Assembly: GCA_033239525.1 (NCBI GenBank) | Contig: BSYO01000005.1 | Location: 25,464,519-25,528,518, forward strand | From: Nepenthes gracilis | Lineage: Eukaryota; Streptophyta; Magnoliopsida; Caryophyllales; Nepenthaceae | Direction: 5' to 3' | DNA length: 64,000 bases | Shown here: positions 47,382 through 58,740 of the stretch, one piece after another | Numbering within the stretch: position 1 is the first letter of the stretch | Layout: each line of letters starts with the position of its first letter | Notes under the pieces: model-generated | Seen by the model: the letters and a program-made list of their open reading frames with translations, nothing else | Database searches by the model: none | Told to the model about the DNA's origin: nothing | Program-made: the position numbers and the translations under genes

Positions 47382-48703
47382 TACTTGGTTTGATAACTCC
47401 CTTATGGGTGCTCAGCAAATGGAGGCATCGTTGGAGATCGCATAGGATTTGTATGGTATGCTGCAAACTGGCTGTATCAAAGAATTGAGGACTTTGGGTG
47501 GTTGTGGTCCGCGGATTTGTACGCTAAGAAAGGTTCGAGCACTTGTACGCAGACAATAGTCCGTGGACTAGTGCGCTGGATATGGCTCGAGGACTTGAGT
47601 AAAAATTCAGTAGTAGAATTCCGAAGTGACCGATTTGCCAGGTGGGCAAATTAGCCGGTTGGCAAAATGGAATGATTGGCCATTTTACCAGGATGGCCAA
47701 ACTGGTAGGTTGGCCTCAATTGGAAGGTTTGCAAAATGGAAGGATTGGCTATTTTGCCAGGATGGCCAAACTGAAAGGTTGGCCACAATTGGAAGGTTTG
47801 ATGAAATGAAAGGTTGGCCATTTTGTTCGGATTGCCCATTCTAGTGGGTTGCAACTTTTTGCTCAGTTTGGTATGGAATGACTGGATTGGTTTGGCAGAA
47901 ATACTGGTATGGAATGGCAGTTTGCTTTGGCCTGCTTGGAATGCCAATCAACAGGGAAGGTTGACCGACTGTGTTCTGCAATGTTGATGGCAGCCTTTTT
48001 TAGTGCAGGTAGTTGATCTATCAGGTTTTGAGACTTTTCAGAGTACGCGCCGTTTGATCAGAGTTTGTGCAGCTAACATGCATGGTATGGGCCGGTAGGA
48101 AACTCAAAAACTAATAAAAACGTAGCACAAATTATCTGCAAGATTGGCCATTTGAGCAGAAGGGGATTTAGAGCCAGGGTGTCTATATAAGAGTACCAGG
48201 AACTTCAGGATGAAGTGTAAAAAATACCAGGTGTAAATGGGCCATTGTGCTTGGCACCAAAGTGAGGGTGAGCAATCACCATGAGCGAGCAATCGTTGGG
48301 GCTAATGGAGCTAGGGGTCAGTGAAGCCAGGGGCTTGTGTAGCTATCACTACACTATGTTAAATATCTGTGAGTAGAGAGTAACAACAGTGAGAAGAAGA
48401 ACCAAAAATAGAGTGAAAAGAGTGAAGGAGAGAGTTTCCTCACTCTGGTTGTTGTTTTTCTTTATTCTGTCTTGAGTGACTTGTGGGTATTCTGTCTCGA
48501 AATTTTTTGTAACCGATTTTAGCAGTAAAATATTTTTAAAAATTTATCCCGTAATTTTTTCCTTTAGTTAGAAGGGGTTTCAATGTTAAAAATCATTGTG
48601 TATCTCTTTTGTTTCTTTGCTCATATTAATTGCAACTGGGGGAATTCGAATTTTCTGCTATGCCAAATTAGGTTGCGTGAATCTAAATGTTTGAACCCCA
48701 ACA
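47382..48703 (+). mobile_element. Solo LTR (copia-like), 1322 bp
   Basis: Copy B reads straight through this site (caagtcaaatattacccc at about 31033). The insertion is flanked by the 5-bp direct repeat ATATT (47377-47381 and 48704-48708) and ends AACA. The 5' end reads TA instead of TG, perhaps one mutation. A TATATAAG box lies at 48184. A 69-bp minisatellite occupies its U3. It entered after copies B and C separated. Confidence 0.85.
47640..47835. repeat. 69-bp minisatellite in solo LTR, about 2.7 units
   Basis: Units start near 47663, 47732 and 47801. Each contains palindromic TTGGCCA/TGGCCAA words (GATGGCCAAACTG; GGTTGGCC). The period is a multiple of three, so the open frame at 47626-47844 encodes 23-residue repeats; this is probably a by-product. 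Confidence 0.85.
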
Positions 48704-48726
48704 ATATTACCCCATTTTGCTTCTAC

Positions 48727-48769
<43 letters not shown>

Positions 48770-49733
48770 AGTATCCTTTAACATTTTGTTAATTATTTTC
48801 TATTCTGGTTCTCAAAATATTCTATTATAACATTTTTTTTTTCTCTTTTAGATACCAGAAGTATTCGACCTTATAATATGTTATTAAAGTATTATTTACT
48901 CTAATTAATCTGACCATCTTCCTATTATAACGGAATAAACTTATCTTTGTGTGTCAAATAGAATGGTGATAAGTCCATCAAAAAGAGAAAAAATAATAAT
49001 AATAACACCAAAAGGAACTAAGGCTAATGATGATAGTTTAATATCTTTAACTCATTATTTTGAATTCACTAAATATAATTAATTAATGTTTTTTATCATG
49101 ACCTATCTATAATGGGAATGGTCATAAAATTGGCATACTTTTAACTAAACAAATAAACCCCATGTTATCTAAGGTTTCTAATAATTTAATTTGTATTATC
49201 TTAGACCTATTTTTTCAACCCAGCCTACATAAATATATTAAATATTATGTCATATAATTCAAATATATAATGAATTGGTAAGTACTTACTAAAATCTTTA
49301 TGCATCGTTCTTTTGGTAAACTTGTTTGTATTTGATATTTTTAAACCCACAAAATATCAAAGTAAGTGTATTGAAGAACAATAACAATTTGTAGACCAAC
49401 ACGAAAAAATTAAAATTTTGACAAGCCAATATCGTCCCAATTATTTGTATTTTTGTTGGGCAGAATAATATTCTTTTTTTAAATTTTCAAACTTTTGTTT
49501 TCAAATTGTGTTCATAAATTTTATTTTTCTCATATTATTGCCATTTTATTCTGATATCACATTTACTATATACAATAATAATAATAGTAATAATAATAAT
49601 AATAAATTGGCATAATAACTTTTTTAAAAATATGATAATTGTACAATTTATTATACACGACAAGGGCAAAAGCTTTTGACAATGATGTTAAGCACAAAGG
49701 ACAAGCGTATTGTTGGGTTTGATTATGAATGTG

Positions 49734-49859
49734 AGGACTTTTTTAACATATAATTAATGTTAAACGTCAAAGCTTAGGACTTTTTAATATATAATTAATG
49801 TTAAACGTTAAAGCTTAGGACTTTTTTAACATATAATTAATGTTAAACGTCATAGCATA
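49734..49859. repeat. Local triplication, 41-42 bp units
   Basis: 'aggacttttt...aacatataattaatgttaaacgt' occurs at 49734, 49776 and 49817. Copy B has one unit (about 32080-32118), so the expansion happened in copy C alone. Confidence 0.85.
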
Positions 49860-50987
49860 TACTGAGTCCATATCAATTTTTCATTATCTTTCTTCCCATC
49901 AAACACGGTTCGAACAAGTCTATAATTATTCTTATTTTTATATAATTTTATTGTAAACTATACTTTCATATGAATTACATAACAATATAAGATATTTTAA
50001 AAGTATAGCATTAGATTAAAATATTATGTAAGTATTTTGAATAAAATATATTTATATAAAAAGATTGTAAATGTCATAAAAATATGATATGTTCAGATTA
50101 TTTGTTTAAGCTTGCTATTTGCTTGAAATAAATAAATGTAGATATCTATAAAACAAGTTTATTATTTAGACGAGGCCGGGTTGAATCGATTATTTTTATC
50201 CATGAATGGGTATGACTGAAAAAATTAACTTGGCCAAAATTTTAAATAATATTTGTCATTAATATTCATACTTTGATAAATTTAATATATTTTTAGATTG
50301 GTTAAATTAGAACAGACAGACAAATGGTTGAACCCAAGAATTAATAAATGTGGAAGGGACTCACACCGGCAGCAGTAAGGTTAATGTAGAGGTTCCAAGT
50401 ATATGCAAAGGGAATTGTTTGCTAATAAATTTGGTTATCTTTTAAATATTCTCATGTAATATAATATAAATTTATTTATTTTATTTTTATGTGAACTCAT
50501 TTTTGCAGATTTATGAATAAAATTCTACATTATCAACAATTTATCATAAGTAAATCAAAATATATCCTTCTAACACCAATTTCATGCAAATAACCTATTT
50601 ATATCTCACACGTTGAAAATACGCTGATTGTAAAACCTGTTGTAAATTAGCTATTATCGAAATAACCTGTTTTAATATTTTGGAATTTGTAAAGAAACCA
50701 AATGTCTTGTATTGCACACTGTCGAAGCGTTCATATGTTAGTAGTGTTCTTTACATTTTATTATTATTATTATTATTGTAGGTTATTTACTATTAAATTA
50801 TTATTATTCGTTGTTATTGTTGAAAGCTTTCAATATAAAAACAATTATTAAATAATTAATAATAATATTTTTATTTTTTTAAATATATTCATTCATTTTA
50901 CCTTTTTCTTTTTTAAAAAAATGGCACAAAATAGAAATTTTAAAGAATCAAACAATTATACATGACGTGCTATAGTCCTCTCGCTAA

Positions 50988-51262
50988 GGATTCAGGGGGG
51001 GTCCTTCTCCCTCCATCAGCCGTCGGATTTTAATCCGACGGCTTCCATATTTTTTAAAAAAATTGTCAAATTTAAAAATAAAAAATATTAAAATGTAGGT
51101 TTTTATAATCAAAAGCAAAAAAAAATATTAAAAAAAATAAAAAATAAAAAATTTATATTTTTTATGATAAGAAAATGGGAGCCGTCGAATTTTTAAATCC
51201 GACGATTGATGGAGGGAGAAGGAGCGTCCTTCTCCACAGGGGAGAAGGATGCCCCCCGGGTC
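50988..51262. mobile_element. Mutator-type MITE, 275 bp
   Basis: An 11-bp direct repeat CCTCTCGCTAA flanks the insertion (50977-50987 and 51263-51273). Copy B has one copy at the unoccupied site (about 33251-33261). Terminal inverted repeats share GGGGGG-TCCTTCTCCC on one side and the complement on the other. Inside each end is a further palindrome around the GCCGTCGGATTTTAATCCGACGGC motif. A 9-11 bp target duplication points to the Mutator superfamily. Confidence 0.88.
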
Positions 51263-51730
51263 CCTCTCGCTAATTGAGCTGCATTATCTTCCCAGATCGA
51301 GTGACAAGAAATAAAGGATAAAAATTATAATACGTTATTAAAATATGAAATAAGTTATAATTTTTTATCTTTTATTACTTATTCATGATCTTTAAAATTA
51401 TAAAAAAAAATTTAATTAGAGAAAGAACCTCAAAAGATCCCCTAATATATGAAATATTTAATATACTTGAAAAAGATAGCATTAAAGCAAAAGTAGTATC
51501 TTAGTATTTTATATATTTAAATTATATAATTAAATTAGGTAAAAGTTTAAAAAAAAAAGGATTATGTTAAAAAATAACAATAAGTATATAATTGAAGTAT
51601 CTGATATTTGTTTTAGAAATAAAGAAAAAAAAAATAAAGAAGATTGAGAAATAAAAAATAAAAAAAAACTGAAAGAATATAAAATAAAAAATAATTAAAA
51701 TAGTTTACTGAAAGTCATGCTACGAAACGT

Positions 51731-51764
51731 GGGCGGCTGCAACGCCCATCCCGCGTTGCCGCCC
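51731..51764. promoter_or_regulatory. GC-rich inverted repeat in CRK copy C promoter
   Basis: Same stem and bulge as at 33718-33751, unchanged. It sits about 50-80 bases before the TATA run at 51811-51829. A uORF starts at ATG 51893. Confidence 0.55.
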
Positions 51765-52044
51765 AGTACGAATTTTATACAGTTGTCGGATAGAGAAATT
51801 TGACAGCGACTTATATATATATATATATTAAAAACATAATTTAATAATATATATTTTTTTTTGTTTTGATATTTTTTTCTACAAATACAGCCATGGAATT
51901 AAACGCAAACCATCTTCTCTTCCTACCCTTCCCTGTTCCTTTCTCTTCGTACCGACCTCGTCCATGGCTACCGAATTCATTCCCTTTTCACGAAGGGGAA
52001 ATAGTAATTGGAGACTAATCAATCCGCCAAACACCGCTACTACT

Positions 52045-52870
52045 ATGCCCCCCGTGATCATATTCAATCCTTTCATCCTTCTTTCTCTGTTTCTTCTCAT
52101 CAGTTCCACCGTCGCTACAACCATATCTGCACCAGATTATAATAACACATACTGTCCAGGCAACACCACTTTCGCACATAACAGCAGTTACCAGACAAAT
52201 CTAAACTCCGTATTGACTTCCCTCTCTTCAAACTCCACCACACAAAGCGGATTCTACAACACATCCGCCGGGGACGGAGGAGCCAGCACAGTCTACGGCA
52301 TCTTCCTCTGCCGCGGGGACGTCAAAGAAGAGGTTTGCGCAGACTGCGTGGCCATGGCGATGAATGACGTACTCGTGAAATGCCCGAACAGGAAGCAGGC
52401 TGTAATCTGGTACGACGAGTGTATGATTCGGTATTCGAACGCATCTTTCCTCGGTGAATTGGATTCAGATTATGTCTTCTTCGTATGGAATCTACACAAC
52501 ATCACAAATAATGTTACTGGGTTTACAACTGTGCTGAGCGATACCATGAACAAGATAGCGGCAACGGCGGCGAAGGGCCAACCGGGCAAGAAATTTGCGA
52601 CTGCAGAGGCTAATTTTAACAGCTCACTGACGTTGTATACGCTGGCACAGTGCACGCCGGACCTGTCCTCCATCGACTGTTCTACCTGTCTGAAGGATTG
52701 TACTGATCGGCTTCCACAATGCTGCAATGGAAGGCAAGGCGGTAGGGTGGTGTATCCTAGCTGTAACATTAGATACGAGATCACTCGCTTCTACAATATC
52801 GAGAACGCCGCCCCCCCGCCCCCCGCCCCTGTCACACAACCGGTGGCGGCTCCTCCTCCTCCTGCGATTG
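52045..52870 (+). CDS. CRK copy C, first exon: signal peptide and two DUF26 domains
   Basis: ATG 52045 gives 275 residues and ends in phase 1 at GTAAGT (52871), as in copy B; ATG 51964 would add 27 residues before the signal peptide. Signal peptide 1-26; DUF26-1 Cys 89, 98, 101 (CRGDVKEEVCADC); DUF26-2 Cys 203, 212, 215 (CTPDLSSIDCSTC); a Pro-rich linker follows. It differs from copy B in dense clusters, mainly residues 71-74, 92-113, 185-222 and the linker. No transmembrane or kinase exon follows: a gypsy element starts 0.67 kb into the intron. With intron retention the frame stops at 52939, giving a secreted-type protein. A downstream kinase beyond the window cannot be excluded. Confidence 0.85.
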
Positions 52871-53543
52871 GTAAGTCATCAAGTCGATGGGACGAAAATA
52901 TTTATCACTTTTTAGTCGAATGGCTGTCTAAAAAGTTATGAGATGCTCGTCCAAAAAGGAATCAAGTCTAAAAAATATTTTATTTATTTTTTAGACTTTT
53001 AATTTTTGATAATATATATTGTGCAATCTGAAAATTTTACTCAATTTGTACTAATAAAACTTCGATAATAAGGTCTAAAAAATTATAAAATGATAAAGAA
53101 AAGATAATTTGACTATAAAAATTAAGGATTTCATAATGTTAAGGTTATTCTACCAATTAGTTTGGCCACATGATGCCCATTATGTTGATTAATGGTCCCT
53201 AAAAATTCACCACTGCATTGCCTGCCAATTGGTCCTGCCAAGTGATCCATTGTCAAAGAATATAAAAAAATCTAAAAATACTTTCATATCAAATCTTAAT
53301 TTGTTGTTCATGATATATATATATATTTATGCATCATGGATTCAAGTCGTCGATAAATTTAGGTGTCATTGGGTCTTTGGGTGGAACTGAAACAAGTCCT
53401 GGTCTCTGTACTCATTGGTTTTGATTCTACACACAACTCAAAAATGAAAGGTCAAAGGATTGACGGGACTTACCCCCTAATATATCTTTTAAGGCTCAAG
53501 TCAGTATTCTTTCTTATGAAATGAAAGATATAAGGATAGAATG
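52871..53543 (+). other. Intron start of CRK copy C
   Basis: Begins GTAAGT and resembles 34847-35500 over several hundred bases, then is cut by the gypsy LTR at 53544. A short TA microsatellite lies near 53312-53325. No coding sequence. Confidence 0.65.
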
Positions 53544-54270
53544 TGTGGGAAACAATGTAGGGAAAGGGGATTTGTGAATCTGACTCGAAGGTTGAACTCG
53601 GCATGAAGCGGCTTTTGTGGTGGTATGCTCGTGGAGAGCGGCTTTAGCATCATGGAGATGAGAATTATGAACGGTTTCTTGGGAAGTTAGATTGACAAAG
53701 AGAGGGAGATGGCTCTGGAGAACAACGCTTGAAGGCTTGTTTGAGTGGGAATGCTAGTATTGGTCTGTGTATCGAAGAGAGTATGCCCTCGGAGTTTGTC
53801 TCGAGGACTATTTATAGCCTTTGGCTATCTCAACCTTGTTTGGATGGTAAGGCTGGCTGCCAGCTGCCTGGAGTAGATTTGGTAGATCAACGTGAAGGTT
53901 GCGAGTGCCATTTAAGGCAATCTTGATCGGCTGAAGGGATTCCTTAGAGAGATATTGCACGCGGTAAATGTTGAAATTTTCATCACAGGAGATATACTGA
54001 GTTGGAATCTTTCTTTCCTAGGGAGATCATAATCTGGGGTAATATTCGGGATCTTGATCAGTTAAGGTAGGTGATTTTCCATCAGTGGGAACGACGTCGT
54101 GGACCATCCGGTTTGGGCCATAGTTGGCCTAGGTCGCATCTGACTGGTTGGAGGATTGCTTCTCGATCAATAGAGGCGTTGATCGTCTTCTACTCTAGTG
54201 GGTTGTATTCCTTTTGGGTTGACTGCCTTCTAAGCTGACCTGTTTCTACCGTCTCCATCAATTGCCCCTC
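53544..54270 (-). mobile_element. 3' LTR and PPT of a Tat-type gypsy element
   Basis: On the minus strand a purine tract (GAGGGGCAAT, 54270-54261) is followed by TGATGGAGACGG and the LTR runs to CCCACA at 53544. TATAAATA on the minus strand (53816-53809) fits an LTR promoter. Homology to the CRK intron ends just below 53540, which supports this boundary. The 5' LTR lies beyond the window. Confidence 0.6.
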
Positions 54271-55651
54271 ATGTCGGAAGGTTTGAATTTTCAACTTTTG
54301 GCATGTTCATGAAGGGACGTGGCATATTCTGTCACCTTTTCTTCTTTGCTCCTTCCCCAGGTCTTCTTTAGATTTCCCTTTTCACTGTTTTTTGGCATGA
54401 CTCTTCTGCTTCCGTGATTCTCTGCAAACTTGCCAGAACTGTAGTTCCTTGGCATTTAGTTACCTGTTGGTTCCTTTGTGTACTATAAATTGAGGGCTTG
54501 CAGTGCTTCTTCCCATTGCATTCCTCCTTAATAAATGAGATGGCATGGGAGCCTGAAATTGCTAAGAGGCTAGGGTTTCCAGCTGTCGACCTAGAGTGGA
54601 GGTCATTCCCATCATTCTGTGGTGTTATCTTGGGACGCGCTTACGGTCTGCTTTGGTCACCCATTTTCGTGTAGGGGACCGCTTTGGTCACCTTTTTTCA
54701 TACCCGTTTGGAGCCATGCTTGCCTCTTTCTCTGACTAGGGTGAGGCTTTCTTTACCCTTTGGCTACTCGTGCACAGCTACCTTTCTTTACGATAAGCCT
54801 TTACTCTGGTCTTAATGCATTATTCTTCTGCTCAGGAGTTCATTTTGATGGAGTTGGGCCTTTGTGGCTGGTTTGCCATCTAATGTATTCCCCCCTCAAT
54901 TTCTTTTTTGCCTTCTCTTGTTGTACATCTACCTCTAGGCCTTTGTAATTTGTAATGGGAAATTAATGAATGGAACTAGCAATCGCCGTTGACTATACTA
55001 TTTCTCTCGGTTCTCCGTCCCTCCCTTTTTTCGATGTCAGACTAGATTGAATAGCCGACATCCTTGTGGGGCCGAATTGGGTGGTTGACTAGTCAAAATG
55101 GCAGAAATCTAAAGTGGATGCTATCAAGTCAAGCAGCCGGGAGACAGAGTCAATAGTTGGCCGGTTTCACCACCCAAATCGGTTGAAATCTGGAGTGGCT
55201 GTTGACCAGTCGTGCGAGCTGGAGTTGGACTCGTGGTTGACCGGCTTTGCCAGTCAAACCAGCTAAGATCCAAAGTGGTCATTCAAGAGTCAATCTAGTA
55301 CGAGTCAATCATATCTCTTTGACACTCGTTGGGCATACTCGAGGAGGGAAGCGCAATGGCTTGGGAAGTTGTGCGGCTTCGTACACCAATCCATCATTCT
55401 TCGCCATGTGTCTATCTCCGAAATGACTGCCGATCAACATAAATGAGGCCGGACAATTTGACACACCTACCCGCCTTTCGATGTTGACACATGGCATGCA
55501 TTATGAGCGTGCTTTTTTGAGGCGACGTTTTGGAATCAAGGGGGCATCCACCGTAAAAAGGAATGCCATTTCACATTCCACTTCACCTTCCTTTTTGTTC
55601 TTCTCGAGCCGTTTCTTCTTTCACTTCTTAGTAACTTATTTTGCTCTGTTT
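54271..55651. other. Gypsy 3' non-coding region with W-box cluster
   Basis: No coding domain of the element is seen here. A plus-strand TATA-like box (CTATAAATTGAGG, 54483) may drive the antisense ORF downstream. Ten TTGAC/GTCAA cores lie between 55085 and 55323. Confidence 0.5.
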
Positions 55652-58260
55652 TCATGGCTCATAAGGTTGGCGCGATTCATTCTGTTCTCGACGCCGACGA
55701 CACAGGGACATTGTATGTTCAATACAATATTCTGACATCCATTCTGTATTTGGTGTCAAGAGCGCACGACAGGGCCTGCTTTCTTCCAGAGGGGTTCATT
55801 ATTATCTATGACGCTCACCTGTGAATTAGGCTTTGCCTTCCCATCTCGTGCGAGCTGTTTGTTGTCGTTTTGGCCCTTGGAGTTTCGATTGTAAGGTTTC
55901 ATGCGAACGCCATTTGGTACTCGTACTCATTATGCATATTCCTTCATCATCACGGGAGGGTACTGATTGCGACAATGGTGAAGGTAATCTTTCAATTCTC
56001 CCATAGTGGGGATTAGATGTCGTTTTGTCCCCTCGTGAGCTGTGCATTAGTGAGGCTATTCCTGACTCTATCAAGAATTGGAAGGATTGATGCTTTTTTA
56101 TCAAGGTCTCTTCTAATTGGCCTCTGTCTACTGATTGGAGTAACGTGCTGGCACCTTTTACTGGCAAGGCCTTGGTGAAGAGGTGTTGTTTGTCAGGTTG
56201 CTAAAGGAACTCATTTGAGCGAGTCCTAACGAGTTTAAGAAAGACTGCCTTCTATTCTTTGAGGAGTTTGCACGGGCCCGTTAGGGCCCCCCTTTGCCGA
56301 GCAGGAGGGCCAAGGCCACTGCTCCCCCACCAGCCTAGCCTAAAAGGAAGGTCGGAACCCTATCCTTTAGGGATCCCTCCGATAGTCCATCTCAGAGGCA
56401 GTCTGTATCATCTTTGGTGTCCTCTTCATCTTCTACCACCGAGGGTTTGCCTATGGCGGAGTGGATAAGGGGCATGGTGAGTCGTCTGGGGTGCCAACTC
56501 TTGCCACTTCTTTAGATGCCAGCACCACTGAGGCCGGTGTTGGGTCGCGTGGAGTTGGAGTGTTACCTATTCTTATTTCTGGCGTGCTAGTTGGACCGAC
56601 AGCTGAGGGACAGTTGAGGTTCGAGGACAGCCTTCATAAGTCTGAGGATTCCATGCTGGCAGCTGAGCATGACCTTGCTTCACTTTGGAGCAAGTATTAA
56701 GACTCGGAGAGGAGTTGACAACTCAAATCGGCCTGAGGAGTTGGGCACGGTTCTAAACGCAAGGTTCCTAGACGACGTTCAGCTGTGTTGGTGGATTGCC
56801 CCCATTTTCAACCCTAACTTTCCCACTGGCATCTTCGACCAAAGAAATAGGGCTGCCTAATGCCGGTCTAACTTGACTGACCTCACCAATGGGGAGGGCC
56901 CCTCCTCTCGTTCTGCGGCAGGCCCCTAGCCTTCGGGTCTCCATCCTTCCCCTTGTTCTTTCTCCTCTGTATTCATTGTATTGTTATTATCATTTTATGT
57001 ATGTATCGTCATTTGTACAGCATGGTTCCTTAATGAATAAAAGAAGATTTTTCCAAAGGTGGTAGTAATTTCTTTATTTTTGTATGACCCTACTTTCCTA
57101 TGATTGATAGCCGGCTGAACATGTTCGATATTGTAGCCGGGCCTTTTGGAAGAGTTAGAGCCGTTGTTCCCGCCCGACGGATCGGGCCCTAGCTCCTTAA
57201 CCATTGTAGATTGACGGCGAGCTGCATGAGGATGTGACGCAACGTCTGTCATAATGACGCCTATAGGCAACTTTGTTAGGGTGAGAACATGCATCGTTCG
57301 CCATCAAAGCAATGCAACCTTTAAGCATTGACTGCGACATCATTCCTAGCAATGATTCCACCTATTTAAGTGTGGTATTTCCTGCTATTCTTATCATCGT
57401 TTGGCCTCTACAAATATATATACTTTTACTATTGTCTTTTGAATGGCTGATCGAGATGTTATTGACATTTCGACTTTACTCACCTTGGCATGGGAAGCAT
57501 CATCTTCCTCTTCCCTTGAGCTTTCGACCGAGGAGGGAAGTGGGGATGGGCGAATGGTGAGGAAAAACACTAGAGAGGACTCATTGAATGGGGCCGCTGC
57601 TAAGGAAGGGCACCACTTGGGCGCTCCACTGCTCGAGGCCCCCGGCGCCCTGAGGGTGACTTCAGGCCTCGAATCCATTGGGCCTTCGTGCTAGGTACGC
57701 CCATCTTATTGATAGGTAGTACGGATGCTTTGTTGATGTTGTTTTTAGCTGACGCCTCTTTTTCGTTTGACAACTTCAGAGGGTGCCTTACTGGTTGGAG
57801 GAGTCCATGCTCTTATAGGGAGACGAGATTGCTCTCTTATTGCGTGCAAAAACTGACCGTGTCACTAAAGAAATGGAGCGCCGAGTTGATGCTGTTATCG
57901 GGGATGCGTCGTAAAGTGAAGCACGGGCCAACTTCCTTGACCAGGCCTTGTCAGAGTCTAAGGTAAGACTGCGGGAGCTCTCCGAGGCCCATGCTCGACT
58001 ATGGGTAGGATCACATCACTCGAGGGTGAGTTGAGGACCAGGCTCCGTCTTGAGGAGGTAGTCCCTGTCCTAGAGGAGTGATTTCAAGAGAGTATCTGTT
58101 TCAACAGACAAATCATCTCCTTAGTGGCCTCCGACTTTCCTATTCATTTCTTGGATTCAAGGAACATTGGAACTTCTCCCCCCTTGAATCTAATCGGCTA
58201 CCCGGTCAGACAGGACTGAGGGCCTGTGCCACGTCCTTCGAGAGGTCCTCGACCATAGGA
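55652..58260 (+). pseudogene. Antisense ORF of the gypsy element ('putative gypsy type transposon' family)
   Basis: Opposite to gag-pol, the plus strand carries a broken frame from ATG 55652. At 55775-55860 it reads CFLPEGFIIIYDAHL, stop, IRLCLPISCELFVVVLALG, which fits the pattern P-GF-YE-L-GLRLPL-F of the Pfam family called putative gypsy type transposon. A Ser/Pro-rich middle follows (56450-56690 and 57443-57690). The end (57820-58010) reads EIALLLRAKTDRVTKEMERR and SEARANFLDQALSESKVRLR, a clear coiled coil. A polyadenylation-like AATAAA at 57036 lies inside. Antisense ORFs in the 3' region are known from Tat-lineage elements such as Grande; their function is unknown. This copy has many stops. 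Confidence 0.55.
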
Positions 58261-58564
58261 TAGTCATCTAGGTAGGTTGGAGGCATAAAAAGCATTTTGT
58301 ATCTTTGAGGTCGTCGGATGCTTTCAGATGTACATCCTGATTCTTTAATGAAGTAGCTAGGCCGTGTTGATCATTGTTATTGTTCTATTGTGTGTTCAAC
58401 TTCTTCATCCAATACTTTTCCGCTTGTCGGTGCGTGGTCCTATTGGAGGACATCGTAGTTTTTACACGACGAGTCCTAGTCCGTCGATCATTGTAAACTG
58501 ATGGTGCTTGTCCCTTTGGGAGGGTGTTCTCACACGTATGCTGAAAAGTCCCCTAAGGTTTTGA

Positions 58565-58740
58565 ATTTGACCGCGCATGGGCCACTCGATGATAGGACAG
58601 AGGTTCAAATCCGATTGCGTATGAGCCACTCAGTATGGGGCAGAGGTTCACATCGACCATGTATGGGTCGCTCAGTACGGGGTTGAGGTTCAAATTTGAC
58701 CATCTTTGGGCTGCTCGGTTCGAGACCGAGGTTTCGTAAC
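58565..58740 (-). repeat. 43-bp minisatellite in gypsy 3' UTR, four units
   Basis: Units are anchored by CTC words at 58585, 58629, 58671 and 58714 (periods 44, 42, 43). Each has CTC(GG)...(CC)GAG arms; the last is a perfect CTCGG-TTCGAGA-CCGAG hairpin. Phrases such as 'gaggttcaaat' and 'tgggcc.ctcgg' match the 40-bp array at 29601, and both arrays border the same flanking sequence (taggggtagtctagat here, taggggcaatctagat there). Confidence 0.8.

Larger units (their letters stand above)
48704..51722 (+). repeat. Upstream region of CRK copy C
   Basis: Near-identical to 31040-33700 apart from the local triplication and the MITE. An (AAT)n microsatellite lies at 48725-48765. No gene is seen. 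Confidence 0.85.

Noticed and set aside
47626..47844. Protein with 23-residue repeats (FYQDGQTGRLA type)
   Set aside because: A 69-bp minisatellite inside a solo LTR, period divisible by three; no conserved start context or homologue is recognised.
51879..52124. 81-codon minus-strand frame, also at 33861-34106
   Set aside because: Antisense shadow of the CRK first exon and uORF; the signal-peptide strand explains the sequence.
54540..54675. 44-codon frame beginning MAWEPEIAKRLGFPA after a TATA-like box
   Set aside because: Short, unrecognised and inside the gypsy 3' region; could be a leader exon of the antisense ORF but nothing supports it.
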